A DNA stretch of 11,604 nucleotides from positions 1-11,604 of the forward strand of contig JALNYB010000034.1 in the NCBI GenBank assembly GCA_023230065.1, written 5' to 3'. A model generated the notes under the pieces. It searched no databases. It saw only the letters and a list, made by a program, of their open reading frames with translations, and was not told the origin of the DNA. The translations under genes were made by a program, and so were the position numbers. The DNA comes from Candidatus Methanomethylophilaceae archaeon. Its GTDB lineage: Archaea; Thermoplasmatota; Thermoplasmata; Methanomassiliicoccales; Methanomethylophilaceae. Positions 5,943 through 11,604 of the stretch are shown here, piece by piece (positions within the stretch are counted from its first letter, which is position 1; every line of letters begins with the position of its first letter).

Positions 5943-8900
5943 TCAATTCCGTATAACAGACGACTTCTCCAGCACCCATTGAGGCATACTCTTCTCCAAT
6001 TCCCATACTATACTCATCGGTTTGCTTCCGTGATGCGAGATTATGTGACCTTTTCCCAAATATACATAAGGAAGGCCTTTTTTCTCTCTTACAAACAGAA
6101 CTACGTTTGATTTGGAATTCCGGTATCTTTGTCCAGTCTTAGAATTTTCTGATGTTCCGTTCTGTGACTGCCAGTTAAACAATTTTTCATTTATGGCATA
6201 ATCTTCATACATCGTAGTTGGTGAGAAATCTTTCTCAGATTTGTTAAGATTTATTAACAAAATATCTAAACCGTGTTCCGGAAGATACAATACACCCTCC
6301 CTTAACGGATGAGCATATGTCGAAGTACTCTTTCCGAATCCAGCCAAGATCTGATCTCTTGTGTAAGAACAATGCAAATCTAAAACATTGTCGAATCCCA
6401 ATTCTACATGCTCATCTACAAATCTTATTTCACTGTATTTCAAAGAAATCAATGAAATCAATTCTTTGCTGTAATCTTCTTTTGATCTTATATGATCGAC
6501 AAATTTCCAGATGTCGCTGTATTCCGTTTTTGTAATCGGAACGCTGTAAAATGAATAATACAGCATTGTTGCCATCTTTTCTGTTTCTGCGTTCTTACTG
6601 TATCTTCCAATTAACAGTTCTTTAATTGCCTGAATCCAGTTCCTACTGTCGATAGAAGATAGCCTTAAAAATGCGGATGAAAAGAATGTTTCCTCGTCTT
6701 CCGATATCGGGATCGATTCTGCTTTTTTGCATAGTCCTACAAAAGTTATTTTCTTAGAATAAATGTCCTCGGGACGGAGATTATAATATCTTAAAAACCC
6801 AAGATATTCCAATACATTTCCAGTTTCGTATGTATATGATTTTACATATTCCAATAATTTTTTGAGATTGTTTGTTGTCTGTTTTATATTATCAAAAATG
6901 TAGTCTCTGGCTATAGGTTCAATTTTTATGTAACAACCCATAGGAAGTCCGCAGAATCCTTGTTCTATCTGACTTTTAACAGTCATATCGCAACCTGCTG
7001 TGAGATAGTTTAGTTTATTCTCATACATGTGATAATTTTTATTTGCCTGACCAACAAAATCTAAAACTGTAAGTTCGGTTTTTGATTTACCGCCTTTGGG
7101 GCAATCATCTCTTCTTAGACCTCTTCCTAACTGCTGTATAAAAACAGTTAAACTTTCTGTAGGTCTGAGCATAAGTTCCGTGTTAACTGAAGGAATATCC
7201 ACTCCTTCGTTATACAGATCAACCGTGAATATGAATTTTATTTCTCCATTTCTGAGTTTGGTTTGAGCTGCATTCCTTATTTCTTGATCTGAATCTGCAG
7301 TTAATGCAATGGACGAAATGTTAACTTCATTGAATTTCTTTGCCATGTATTCTGCATGTTTCTTAGAAACACAGAATCCGAGACCTTTTATCTCATCTGT
7401 GTACGGCTGATATTTGTGTAGAGCATCTACAATAATCTGCACTCTGTTCTCGTTTCCTACATATTTTTCTTCCAGTTCAGAATCTACATATTTTCCATGT
7501 TGAAATTTCATTGCAGAAAGATCCACTGGATCTGTTACTCCGAAATACTGAAAAGGAACCAATAATTCCCTATTGATGGCCTCAGGAAGCCTTATTTCGC
7601 TTGCTATTGTGTTATCAAAATATCCCAAGATATCCAAACCATCTGCTCTTTCCGGAGTGGCTGTAAGGCCGAGTAAGATCTTCGGCTGAAAATGCGTGAG
7701 TAATTTGATGTAACTTGCAGCCGCACCGTGATGAGTTTCATCGACAACAATATAATCGTAATAATCAGAATTCATTATTGTATCGAATCTCTTTGATGTA
7801 AAAGTCTGAATAGACATGAAAACATAATCTGTTTTTGAAGGAATACTATCCCCTACGAAGAGTTCTCCGAAATTCGGATCTTTCAGAACTGCACGATATG
7901 TTATCAAACTTTTCTCTAAAATTTCTTTCCGATGAACGACATACAGCAATCTGTTTTTGCTTCCAGGATGCTCAGATATGAACCTTTTATAATCAAAAGC
8001 AGAAATTACAGTCTTTCCAGTTCCTGTGGCTGCGACTATCAAATTTCTGTATCTATTGTGGATTTTTCTCTCAGCATCCAATTCACCAAGGATCTCTTCC
8101 TGAAATGGATGGAGCTTTATATCAAATAAATAAGAAAGATTCTCAGAATTACGATTTTTCTCATGCTTTGCCACTTCATTGAGGCGCGCAAGATCTTTCG
8201 AAGAAAATAATTCGAAATCTTTAGAATTCCAATAAGTGTCGAATGTAGCATTGATCGCGATAATTACCTGAGACATATCTTGATTTGTTACTTTCAAGTT
8301 CCATTCCATGCCATCTGTTATTGCAGCTCCAGAAAGATTGGAAGATCCCACGAATGCTGTCGTGTATCCGTTGTCTCTTTTAAAAATGTATGACTTTGCA
8401 TGAAGTCTTGTTGTATTTGTATCATATGAGATTTTGATTTCAGTATTTTTCAATTCTGAAAGACATTTTATTGCGTACGCTTCGGTAACTCCCATGTATG
8501 TTGTTGTGAGAATTCTGAGTTTTCCACCGTTATCTGTAAACTCTTTCAAAGATTCTATTATCTTTCTTATTCCTGTGAATTTAATAAAAGAAACAAGAAA
8601 ATCGACTTCATCTGCTGTTTTTATTTCACGTTCCAATTCATCTGAAAGCGTGATTTCCTTTCTGTTTCCCGTAAATAAAGAACTTATTGCAATCGACGTT
8701 TTTGGACGGATATCTTTTTTCTTCAGAATAGAACACTGTTTATCCCAGACGGATAGCAACTGTTCAGCATCCTTTCCGATTATCCAATCCATAATATCAT
8801 TTTCATCAGAAACTTTTGATAATACTTCCAAAAGATTATTGCAAGCTTCCACTTCTGCAGAAATTCCTGAGGACTCACTGGATTTGAATTTCTCTTTGAT

Positions 8901-9074
8901 TACTCTAAGGCCGTATTCCAAAGCATGCTGCATATATCTTGCAAGAATTGTTTCACTTTCGGAAGAGTCTATTTTAGATCTATCAATTACGGCCCCTTCT
9001 GTTTCCAACTTTTTCAAAGACTCTGAAATTGCCTGGTTGATGACCTGTTCATATATGCCGTAAGAAAGATCCAT
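5943..9074 (-). CDS. PLD-like nuclease / DEAD-DEAH helicase fusion with DUF3427-like C-terminus
   Basis: A 1043-residue three-part enzyme. Residues 1-125 are a helical lead. Residues 150-285 are a phospholipase-D-type nuclease domain with H225-A-K227 and G-S-S-N (243-246) followed by E257. The position where a full HKD motif has Asp is K232, so this is a single, shortened HxK site; single-motif PLD nucleases usually act as dimers. Residues 320-660 are a superfamily 2 helicase: Walker A A-T-G-T-G-K-T (349-355), D-E-T-H (445-448), T-A-T-P-E-R (471-476) and Q-Q-L-G-R-G-L-R-R (647-655). The rest resembles DUF3427, with L-R-E-G-V-L-Y-L (924-931), W-Q-S-Q-N (968-972) and G-Q-R-Y (981-984). Related fusions occur in defence and mobile regions, so restriction of foreign DNA is the likely role (inference). 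The gene is visibly AT-richer than proA-proB, suggesting transfer. There is no Shine-Dalgarno; the mRNA may be leaderless. Confidence 0.9.
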   Translation of the reverse strand: MDLSYGIYEQVINQAISESLKKLETEGAVIDRSKIDSSESETILARYMQHALEYGLRVIKEKFKSSESSGISAEVEACNNLLEVLSKVSDENDIMDWIIGKDAEQLLSVWDKQCSILKKKDIRPKTSIAISSLFTGNRKEITLSDELEREIKTADEVDFLVSFIKFTGIRKIIESLKEFTDNGGKLRILTTTYMGVTEAYAIKCLSELKNTEIKISYDTNTTRLHAKSYIFKRDNGYTTAFVGSSNLSGAAITDGMEWNLKVTNQDMSQVIIAINATFDTYWNSKDFELFSSKDLARLNEVAKHEKNRNSENLSYLFDIKLHPFQEEILGELDAERKIHNRYRNLIVAATGTGKTVISAFDYKRFISEHPGSKNRLLYVVHRKEILEKSLITYRAVLKDPNFGELFVGDSIPSKTDYVFMSIQTFTSKRFDTIMNSDYYDYIVVDETHHGAAASYIKLLTHFQPKILLGLTATPERADGLDILGYFDNTIASEIRLPEAINRELLVPFQYFGVTDPVDLSAMKFQHGKYVDSELEEKYVGNENRVQIIVDALHKYQPYTDEIKGLGFCVSKKHAEYMAKKFNEVNISSIALTADSDQEIRNAAQTKLRNGEIKFIFTVDLYNEGVDIPSVNTELMLRPTESLTVFIQQLGRGLRRDDCPKGGKSKTELTVLDFVGQANKNYHMYENKLNYLTAGCDMTVKSQIEQGFCGLPMGCYIKIEPIARDYIFDNIKQTTNNLKKLLEYVKSYTYETGNVLEYLGFLRYYNLRPEDIYSKKITFVGLCKKAESIPISEDEETFFSSAFLRLSSIDSRNWIQAIKELLIGRYSKNAETEKMATMLYYSFYSVPITKTEYSDIWKFVDHIRSKEDYSKELISLISLKYSEIRFVDEHVELGFDNVLDLHCSYTRDQILAGFGKSTSTYAHPLREGVLYLPEHGLDILLINLNKSEKDFSPTTMYEDYAINEKLFNWQSQNGTSENSKTGQRYRNSKSNVVLFVREKKGLPYVYLGKGHIISHHGSKPMSIVWELEKSMPQWVLEKSSVIRN

Positions 9075-9252
9075 TATTTTCTGAATGTTTTATTGCAGCT
9101 AATAATCTGCCGGCGATTAAACAATAATTATCATGATTATAAGATTCGTTAAACAATTAATCTAGATATGTGACATATTTTATACGAATAAAAAATGAAA
9201 ATTCTGAAACAGAGGACTGTCTGTATTTTGTCGGAGAAAACACCTTACTTAC

Positions 9253-9266
9253 TTTTTTTAAAAAAA
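9253..9266. repeat. T7A7 palindrome in the divergent promoter region
   Basis: Seven T residues followed by seven A residues form a perfect 14-bp palindrome in the 280-bp AT-rich spacer between the divergent helicase and first TM2 genes. Such tracts affect DNA bending and chromatin-protein binding, and the T7 could also stop plus-strand transcription. The spacer also holds a TATA-like string, ATTTTATAC, near 9177-9185 that could serve the helicase on the minus strand. Confidence 0.35.
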
Positions 9267-9314
9267 TTACATAATGACTTAAATTGACTTTCTGATTGTA
9301 ACTATTCTCAAACT

Positions 9315-9322
9315 ATTTATCC
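9315..9322 (+). promoter_or_regulatory. TATA-like box of the first TM2 gene
   Basis: The string ATTTATCC ends 32 nt before the GTG start at 9355. The same TATCC-ending box recurs at nearly the same distance before the second and third paralogues, supporting a real promoter for each copy. Confidence 0.5.
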
Positions 9323-9354
9323 CCCCACATCTATGGATTCTTTCAGAGAGTCTC

Positions 9355-9810
9355 GTGTTCTGCCATAAATGCGGTAAAGAGGTCGAGGATGGAATATTCT
9401 TCTGCCCGTTCTGCGGAGTAAGTCTGAAGCCATCCGATCAGAACCATTCACAGCAGTATTGTAATGATAATTTCAAGGGTGCGTACGCCCTTAAGGATAA
9501 GAATGAAGGCATAGCTCTGATCCTTTCCCTACTCATATCTGGTATAGGTCAGATATATGTCGGAAAGATCGTCAGAGGCATTATATTCCTGATTGCCAGA
9601 ATTGCACTCAGCCTTATTTCCATGGCCATCGTCTTCGGTTCTGGTTTTGTCATGAACAACTCTATCGTCCTTAGCTCGGGTGCGATCGTATCCCTCGTAT
9701 TCACAAGCATACTCTCATTTGCGTTGTGGATCTACGGTATGTATGATGCTTACAACCTTGCAAAACAGTACAATGAGTATTTAGATAAGAATCATCAGAA
9801 ACCCTGGTGA
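9355..9810 (+). CDS. Zinc-ribbon + TM2-domain membrane protein, copy 1
   Basis: A 151-residue protein of unknown role. The N-terminus is a zinc ribbon with C3-x-x-C6 and C17-x-x-C20. A polar linker rich in N, Q and S follows. Then comes a TM2-type membrane region: a hydrophobic segment at 52-68, the glycine turn G-I-G-Q-I-Y-V-G-K (63-71), further hydrophobic stretches at about 74-99 and 104-127, and W-I-Y-G-M-Y-D-A-Y (125-133). The tail ends N-H-Q-K-P-W, shared exactly with copies 2 and 3. The start is GTG at 9355, chosen because translation then begins M-F-C-x-K-C-G like the paralogues; a nearby ATG at 9333 is out of frame. The extra hydrophobic stretch after residue 100 distinguishes it from copy 3. 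The ribbon may bind a protein or nucleic-acid partner at the membrane (inference). Confidence 0.87.
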   Translation: MFCHKCGKEVEDGIFFCPFCGVSLKPSDQNHSQQYCNDNFKGAYALKDKNEGIALILSLLISGIGQIYVGKIVRGIIFLIARIALSLISMAIVFGSGFVMNNSIVLSSGAIVSLVFTSILSFALWIYGMYDAYNLAKQYNEYLDKNHQKPW

Positions 9811-9814
9811 ATCC

Positions 9815-9822
9815 TTATATCC
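9815..9822 (+). promoter_or_regulatory. TATA-like box of the second TM2 gene
   Basis: The string TTATATCC lies just after the stop of copy 1 and ends 32 nt before the ATG at 9855. It is the same box and spacing as before copy 1, implying that copy 2 can be transcribed on its own. It also favours the 9855 start over 9849. Confidence 0.5.
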
Positions 9823-9854
9823 TCACAACAATATCGACATTATAGTGAATGATC

Positions 9855-10301
9855 ATGTTCTGTTCTAAATGTGGAAAGGAAGTGTGTGATGGCATAACGT
9901 ATTGTCCATACTGTGGCGATGATCTCAGATTCTCATCCAACAACAATACCACTTCACAACAAGGGCAGACCCTGTATGCAGTAAGCGACAGGAACGAGGG
10001 CATTGCCCTGATACTATCGCTGCTCATACCGGGTGTCGGACAGATGTATGTCGGAAAGATCGTCAGAGGTATAGCATTCATCCTTTCAGGATTGATTATC
10101 TTCGGACTGATGATTTTTTGTTACATCCTTATAGGCGTTTCCTTCAACGATACGAATACGTTGGATGCAGGCATCATTGCGGTCACCGCCGTTGCTATGA
10201 TGGCATACCTTGCGATTTGGATCTACAGCATGTATGATGCCTACACGTTGGCACAACAATACAATGATTACGTCTACCGTAACCATCAGAAGCCCTGGTG
10301 A
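9855..10301 (+). CDS. Zinc-ribbon + TM2-domain membrane protein, copy 2
   Basis: A 148-residue paralogue of the genes on either side. The zinc ribbon has C3, C6, C17 and C20. An N/Q/S/T-rich linker (about 27-39) leads to N-E-G-I-A-L-I-L-S-L-L (47-57), the turn P-G-V-G-Q-M-Y-V-G-K (59-68), hydrophobic segments near 72-95 and 104-124, W-I-Y-S-M-Y-D-A-Y (122-130), and the shared ending N-H-Q-K-P-W. The ATG at 9855 gives the family start M-F-C-S-K-C-G and the same promoter-to-start distance as copy 1. An in-frame ATG two codons earlier at 9849 is possible. The DNA around the glycine turn (10041-10071) is almost identical to copy 1. The gene lies 44 bases after copy 1 and is followed by a T-rich stretch. 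Function is unknown. Confidence 0.87.
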   Translation: MFCSKCGKEVCDGITYCPYCGDDLRFSSNNNTTSQQGQTLYAVSDRNEGIALILSLLIPGVGQMYVGKIVRGIAFILSGLIIFGLMIFCYILIGVSFNDTNTLDAGIIAVTAVAMMAYLAIWIYSMYDAYTLAQQYNDYVYRNHQKPW

Positions 10302-10319
10302 ACCACGTTATCTGAAACC

Positions 10320-10340
10320 GTTTTATTTTTAACTCTTTTT
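10320..10340 (+). terminator. T-rich terminator after TM2 copy 2
   Basis: Three T-runs within 21 bases start about 18 nt after the stop codon. The overlapping short inverted repeats just beyond (10341-10362) are mutually exclusive and weak. Oligo-T termination fits archaeal practice. Confidence 0.5.
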
Positions 10341-10431
10341 GATTCAAGACAGTGAATCTTGAGCGGATGCGATTTATAGACAAACATCGAACGATAAAGC
10401 GGTTCCGTTTTTTTCGATTTCCGATAATCAA

Positions 10432-10441
10432 GTATATATCC
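10432..10441 (+). promoter_or_regulatory. TATA box of the third TM2 gene
   Basis: The string GTATATATCC is a strong TATA box ending 31 nt before the ATG at 10473. Transcription would begin near 10462, giving a very short leader that carries GAGG at 10462-10465 as ribosome site. Confidence 0.6.
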
Positions 10442-10472
10442 TAATGTTCAGATGTAAATCAGAGGAATAACT

Positions 10473-10856
10473 ATGTTTTGCTCTAAATGCGGTAAAGAAG
10501 CAGAAGACGGTCTAGCATACTGTCCACACTGCGGTGCAAGCTTGGACCCAGCGTCTCAACAAAAACAGCAATGTAACAACAACTGTCAAACCGTGTACGC
10601 TATAAGGGACAAAAATGAAGGTGTCGCCCTGATCCTGTCTCTTCTGATTCCGGGAATTGGCCAGATGTACGTCGGAAAGATCATGAGAGGATTCTTATTC
10701 CTATTTGCAATGATAATCATAGGAATAGTATCTGTATTTGTATTCTTCACTTGGATTGTATATCTTGCAATATGGATCTACGGTATGTATGATGCTTACA
10801 GCCTTGCAAAAGAATACAATGAGTATGTGTTCACAAATCATCAGAAACCATGGTGA
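10473..10856 (+). CDS. Zinc-ribbon + TM2-domain membrane protein, copy 3 (short form)
   Basis: A 127-residue paralogue and the shortest of the three. It has zinc-ribbon cysteines at 3, 6, 17 and 20, then a Q/N-rich linker (29-39) with two further cysteines (C34, C38). The membrane part is N-E-G-V-A-L-I-L-S-L-L (48-58), the turn P-G-I-G-Q-M-Y-V-G-K (60-69) and one long hydrophobic stretch (72-103), then W-I-Y-G-M-Y-D-A-Y and N-H-Q-K-P-W. It lacks the roughly 20 extra residues found in copies 1 and 2, so it looks like the minimal TM2 hairpin. The ATG at 10473 has a clear GAGG seven bases upstream. The 3' end shares a perfect 28-bp stretch (10773-10800) with copy 1 (9727-9754). A hairpin terminator follows. 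Function is unknown. Confidence 0.88.
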   Translation: MFCSKCGKEAEDGLAYCPHCGASLDPASQQKQQCNNNCQTVYAIRDKNEGVALILSLLIPGIGQMYVGKIMRGFLFLFAMIIIGIVSVFVFFTWIVYLAIWIYGMYDAYSLAKEYNEYVFTNHQKPW

Positions 10857-10869
10857 AAAAATAAACCCT

Positions 10870-10900
10870 GGCTGGAAACAGCCCAAATATTTTACTTTTT
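10870..10900 (+). terminator. Hairpin terminator after TM2 copy 3
   Basis: GGCTG (10870-10874) and CAGCC (10879-10883) pair around a GAAA tetraloop. T-rich sequence follows, ending in five T residues at 10896-10900. The element begins 14 bases after the stop codon and closes the TM2 cluster. Confidence 0.65.
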
Positions 10901-10954
10901 AGAATATTCAGATCATACAGAAAATCATAAATCCATTTAGTCTCATGCCATATT

Positions 10955-11059
10955 ATGAAGTTTAAGAAAATGGACAAAAGTCTTCATGTAGTAGGAACAA
11001 TCGTAATAGTCGCGCTGATCATCGTTATAGCATGGGGATTCATATTCCATCCAGCATAA
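10955..11059 (+). CDS. Putative 34-residue single-span membrane microprotein
   Basis: A short ORF from ATG 10955 to TAA 11057-11059. The first eight residues carry four lysines. A continuous hydrophobic segment of about 20 residues follows (roughly 12-31: V-V-G-T-I-V-I-V-A-L-I-I-V-I-A-W-G-F), and the chain ends F-H-P-A. This is the pattern of a single-span protein with the N-terminus inside (positive-inside rule). A Met at residue 6 (10970) is an alternative start. There is no clear Shine-Dalgarno, so a leaderless mRNA is possible; the TM2 terminator lies 55 bases upstream. I do not recognise the family. The organised charge and hydrophobicity pattern argue against chance, but no homologue can be checked here. 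Confidence 0.5.
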   Translation: MKFKKMDKSLHVVGTIVIVALIIVIAWGFIFHPA

Positions 11060-11342
11060 AACAATAGAAATCATTGAATAATGACATTTAAAGGATATCA
11101 TATGCATTTGAAACATATTCAAGACTTGTCTGTCTCAGCAATTCTTTTTTGATAAGAATGCATCTGATCCCTATCCTCTAATTTTTATCGCGGATAATGT
11201 TAAACCATATTTATACAGATAAATGACAAAAACATAGAAGGTAATTCTACAGCATTTGAAATATTGTTGTCCAATTATATTCGAGTGGATTATCAATGAC
11301 AACTGACGTGAAATATGTCACCCTGCATTCTTGCCGCCACCT
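11060..11342. other. Intergenic spacer without a convincing gene
   Basis: This AT-rich stretch separates the microprotein and the convergent cooS terminator. Only very short ORFs occur (for example 24 codons from 11081, and 16 codons near 11296), without ribosome sites. A TATA-like string, CATATTTATACAG, at about 11204-11216 on the plus strand is the one recognisable signal. An untranslated RNA from roughly 11235 onward is possible but unproven. Confidence 0.45.
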
Positions 11343-11386
11343 ATAAGAAAAATAAAGTGGACAGTCAGGTCGATTACCGACTGTCC
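11343..11386 (-). terminator. Hairpin terminator of cooS
   Basis: On the minus strand, GGACAGTC and GACTGTCC form a perfect 8-bp stem, extended by a GGT/ACC stem after a one-base bulge, around a 5-base loop (hairpin 11359-11386). It begins 18 nt after the cooS stop. A T-rich tract containing five consecutive T residues follows at 11343-11357. This is a convincing terminator. Confidence 0.75.
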
Positions 11387-11403
11387 GATATGATCTGTTG
11401 ACC

Positions 11404-11604
11404 TTATATTCCAATCGCCTTTCTCTTCGTTTCTATATGATCGAATATCAGAGCCGCTGCATTCTTCGGGTTCGGTTCCACCCAGAACTTCGCCTTTACA
11501 GAGTCCTCTAGATCCTCGGTCAATGCTTTGACCACCTTGGCACTTCCTGTTATATGTGGCATAACGCCCAATACAACACTCACCCCGCTACCGACAAAAT
11601 AACT
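11404..11604 (-). CDS. cooS: Anaerobic CO dehydrogenase catalytic subunit CooS, C-terminal part
   Basis: The last 66 codons of a nickel-iron carbon monoxide dehydrogenase, which oxidises CO to CO2 and passes electrons to a ferredoxin-type partner. The visible part has V-M-P-H-I-T-G-S (14-21), then V-V-K-A-L-T-E-D-L (24-32), W-V-E-P-N-P-K-N-A-A (41-50), and an ending H-I-E-T-K-R-K-A-I-G-I. CooS proteins share this ending (P-P-V-T-G-S, K-V-L-T-E, D-P-x-x-A-A, R-R-x-G-L-G). The cluster-binding cysteines and the rest of the protein lie beyond the right edge. The stop is TAA at 11404-11406. A strong hairpin terminator follows, so cooS is the last gene of its transcript. The monofunctional CooS type is favoured over the CdhA subunit of the archaeal acetyl-CoA complex, from memory of the family endings. 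Confidence 0.8.
   Translation of the reverse strand, partial: SYFVGSGVSVVLGVMPHITGSAKVVKALTEDLEDSVKAKFWVEPNPKNAAALIFDHIETKRKAIGI

Noticed and set aside
8434..9063. Long plus-strand ORF (209 codons) antisense to the N-terminal part of the helicase
   Set aside because: It has no ribosome site, its sequence is low-complexity (S/F/I-rich), and it lies fully inside a gene with strong domain evidence on the other strand. It is a shadow.
9195..9287. 30-codon plus-strand ORF after a TATA-like string in the helicase/TM2 spacer
   Set aside because: The TATA-like string is only about 10-18 nt before the ATG, so the RNA would start inside the ORF. The peptide runs through the T7A7 tract and has no recognisable character.
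9815..10431. Minus-strand ORFs opposite TM2 copy 2
   Set aside because: They are antisense to a clear paralogue of the flanking genes and have no family features or ribosome sites.
1..11604. CRISPR arrays, insertion sequences, rRNA genes
   Set aside because: No regularly spaced direct repeats, transposase motifs or rRNA-like segments were seen on either strand.

Overview
The window reads as a moderately AT-rich archaeal chromosome. The archaeal signs are a ribosomal protein S15 followed by a DHH/DHHA1 RecJ-like nuclease, a KEOPS-type Kae1, TATA-box promoters, GGTGA-type Shine-Dalgarno sequences and T-rich terminators. Of the eleven CDS ends visible, nine are TGA, two are TAA and none is TAG. 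A CooS-type CO dehydrogenase lies at the right edge. UAG avoidance together with CooS suggests a methanogen of the Thermoplasmata (Methanomassiliicoccales-like, pyrrolysine-using). That placement is an inference from few genes; 'archaeon' is much safer.

Left part (1-2870): the C-terminus of S15 and the RecJ-like exonuclease form a plus-strand operon. It runs into a convergent, near-leaderless kae1 gene with a 17-bp 3' overlap. Kae1 ends at its own domain border, with no fused Bud32 kinase. A 424-bp AT-rich spacer upstream of kae1 carries promoter boxes and two dyads.

Middle (2870-5772): tRNA-Val(GAC), then a proA-proB operon on the minus strand (the first two steps of proline synthesis from glutamate), then tRNA-Ser(CGA). 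Both tRNA genes encode CCA. A symmetric nested dyad lies between tRNA-Val and the 3' end of proB. One near-palindromic TATA box is placed to serve both proA and tRNA-Ser.

Right part (5773-11604): this looks like accessory DNA. A visibly AT-richer 1043-residue gene joins a single-HKD phospholipase-D-type nuclease domain, a superfamily 2 helicase and a DUF3427-like C-terminus. It is a plausible stand-alone DNA restriction or defence enzyme, with no methylase or other partner in view. Divergent from it are three tandem zinc-ribbon + TM2 membrane-protein genes with near-identical ends. Each has its own TATA-like box 31-32 nt before its start codon. A 34-residue single-span membrane microprotein, a 344-bp spacer, and the 3' end of cooS with a clear hairpin terminator complete the window.

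The most interesting items are the TM2 triplication with its repeated promoter module, the nuclease-helicase fusion, the nested dyad at 3048-3082, the microprotein, and a promoter-like element near 11205 with no ORF after it.
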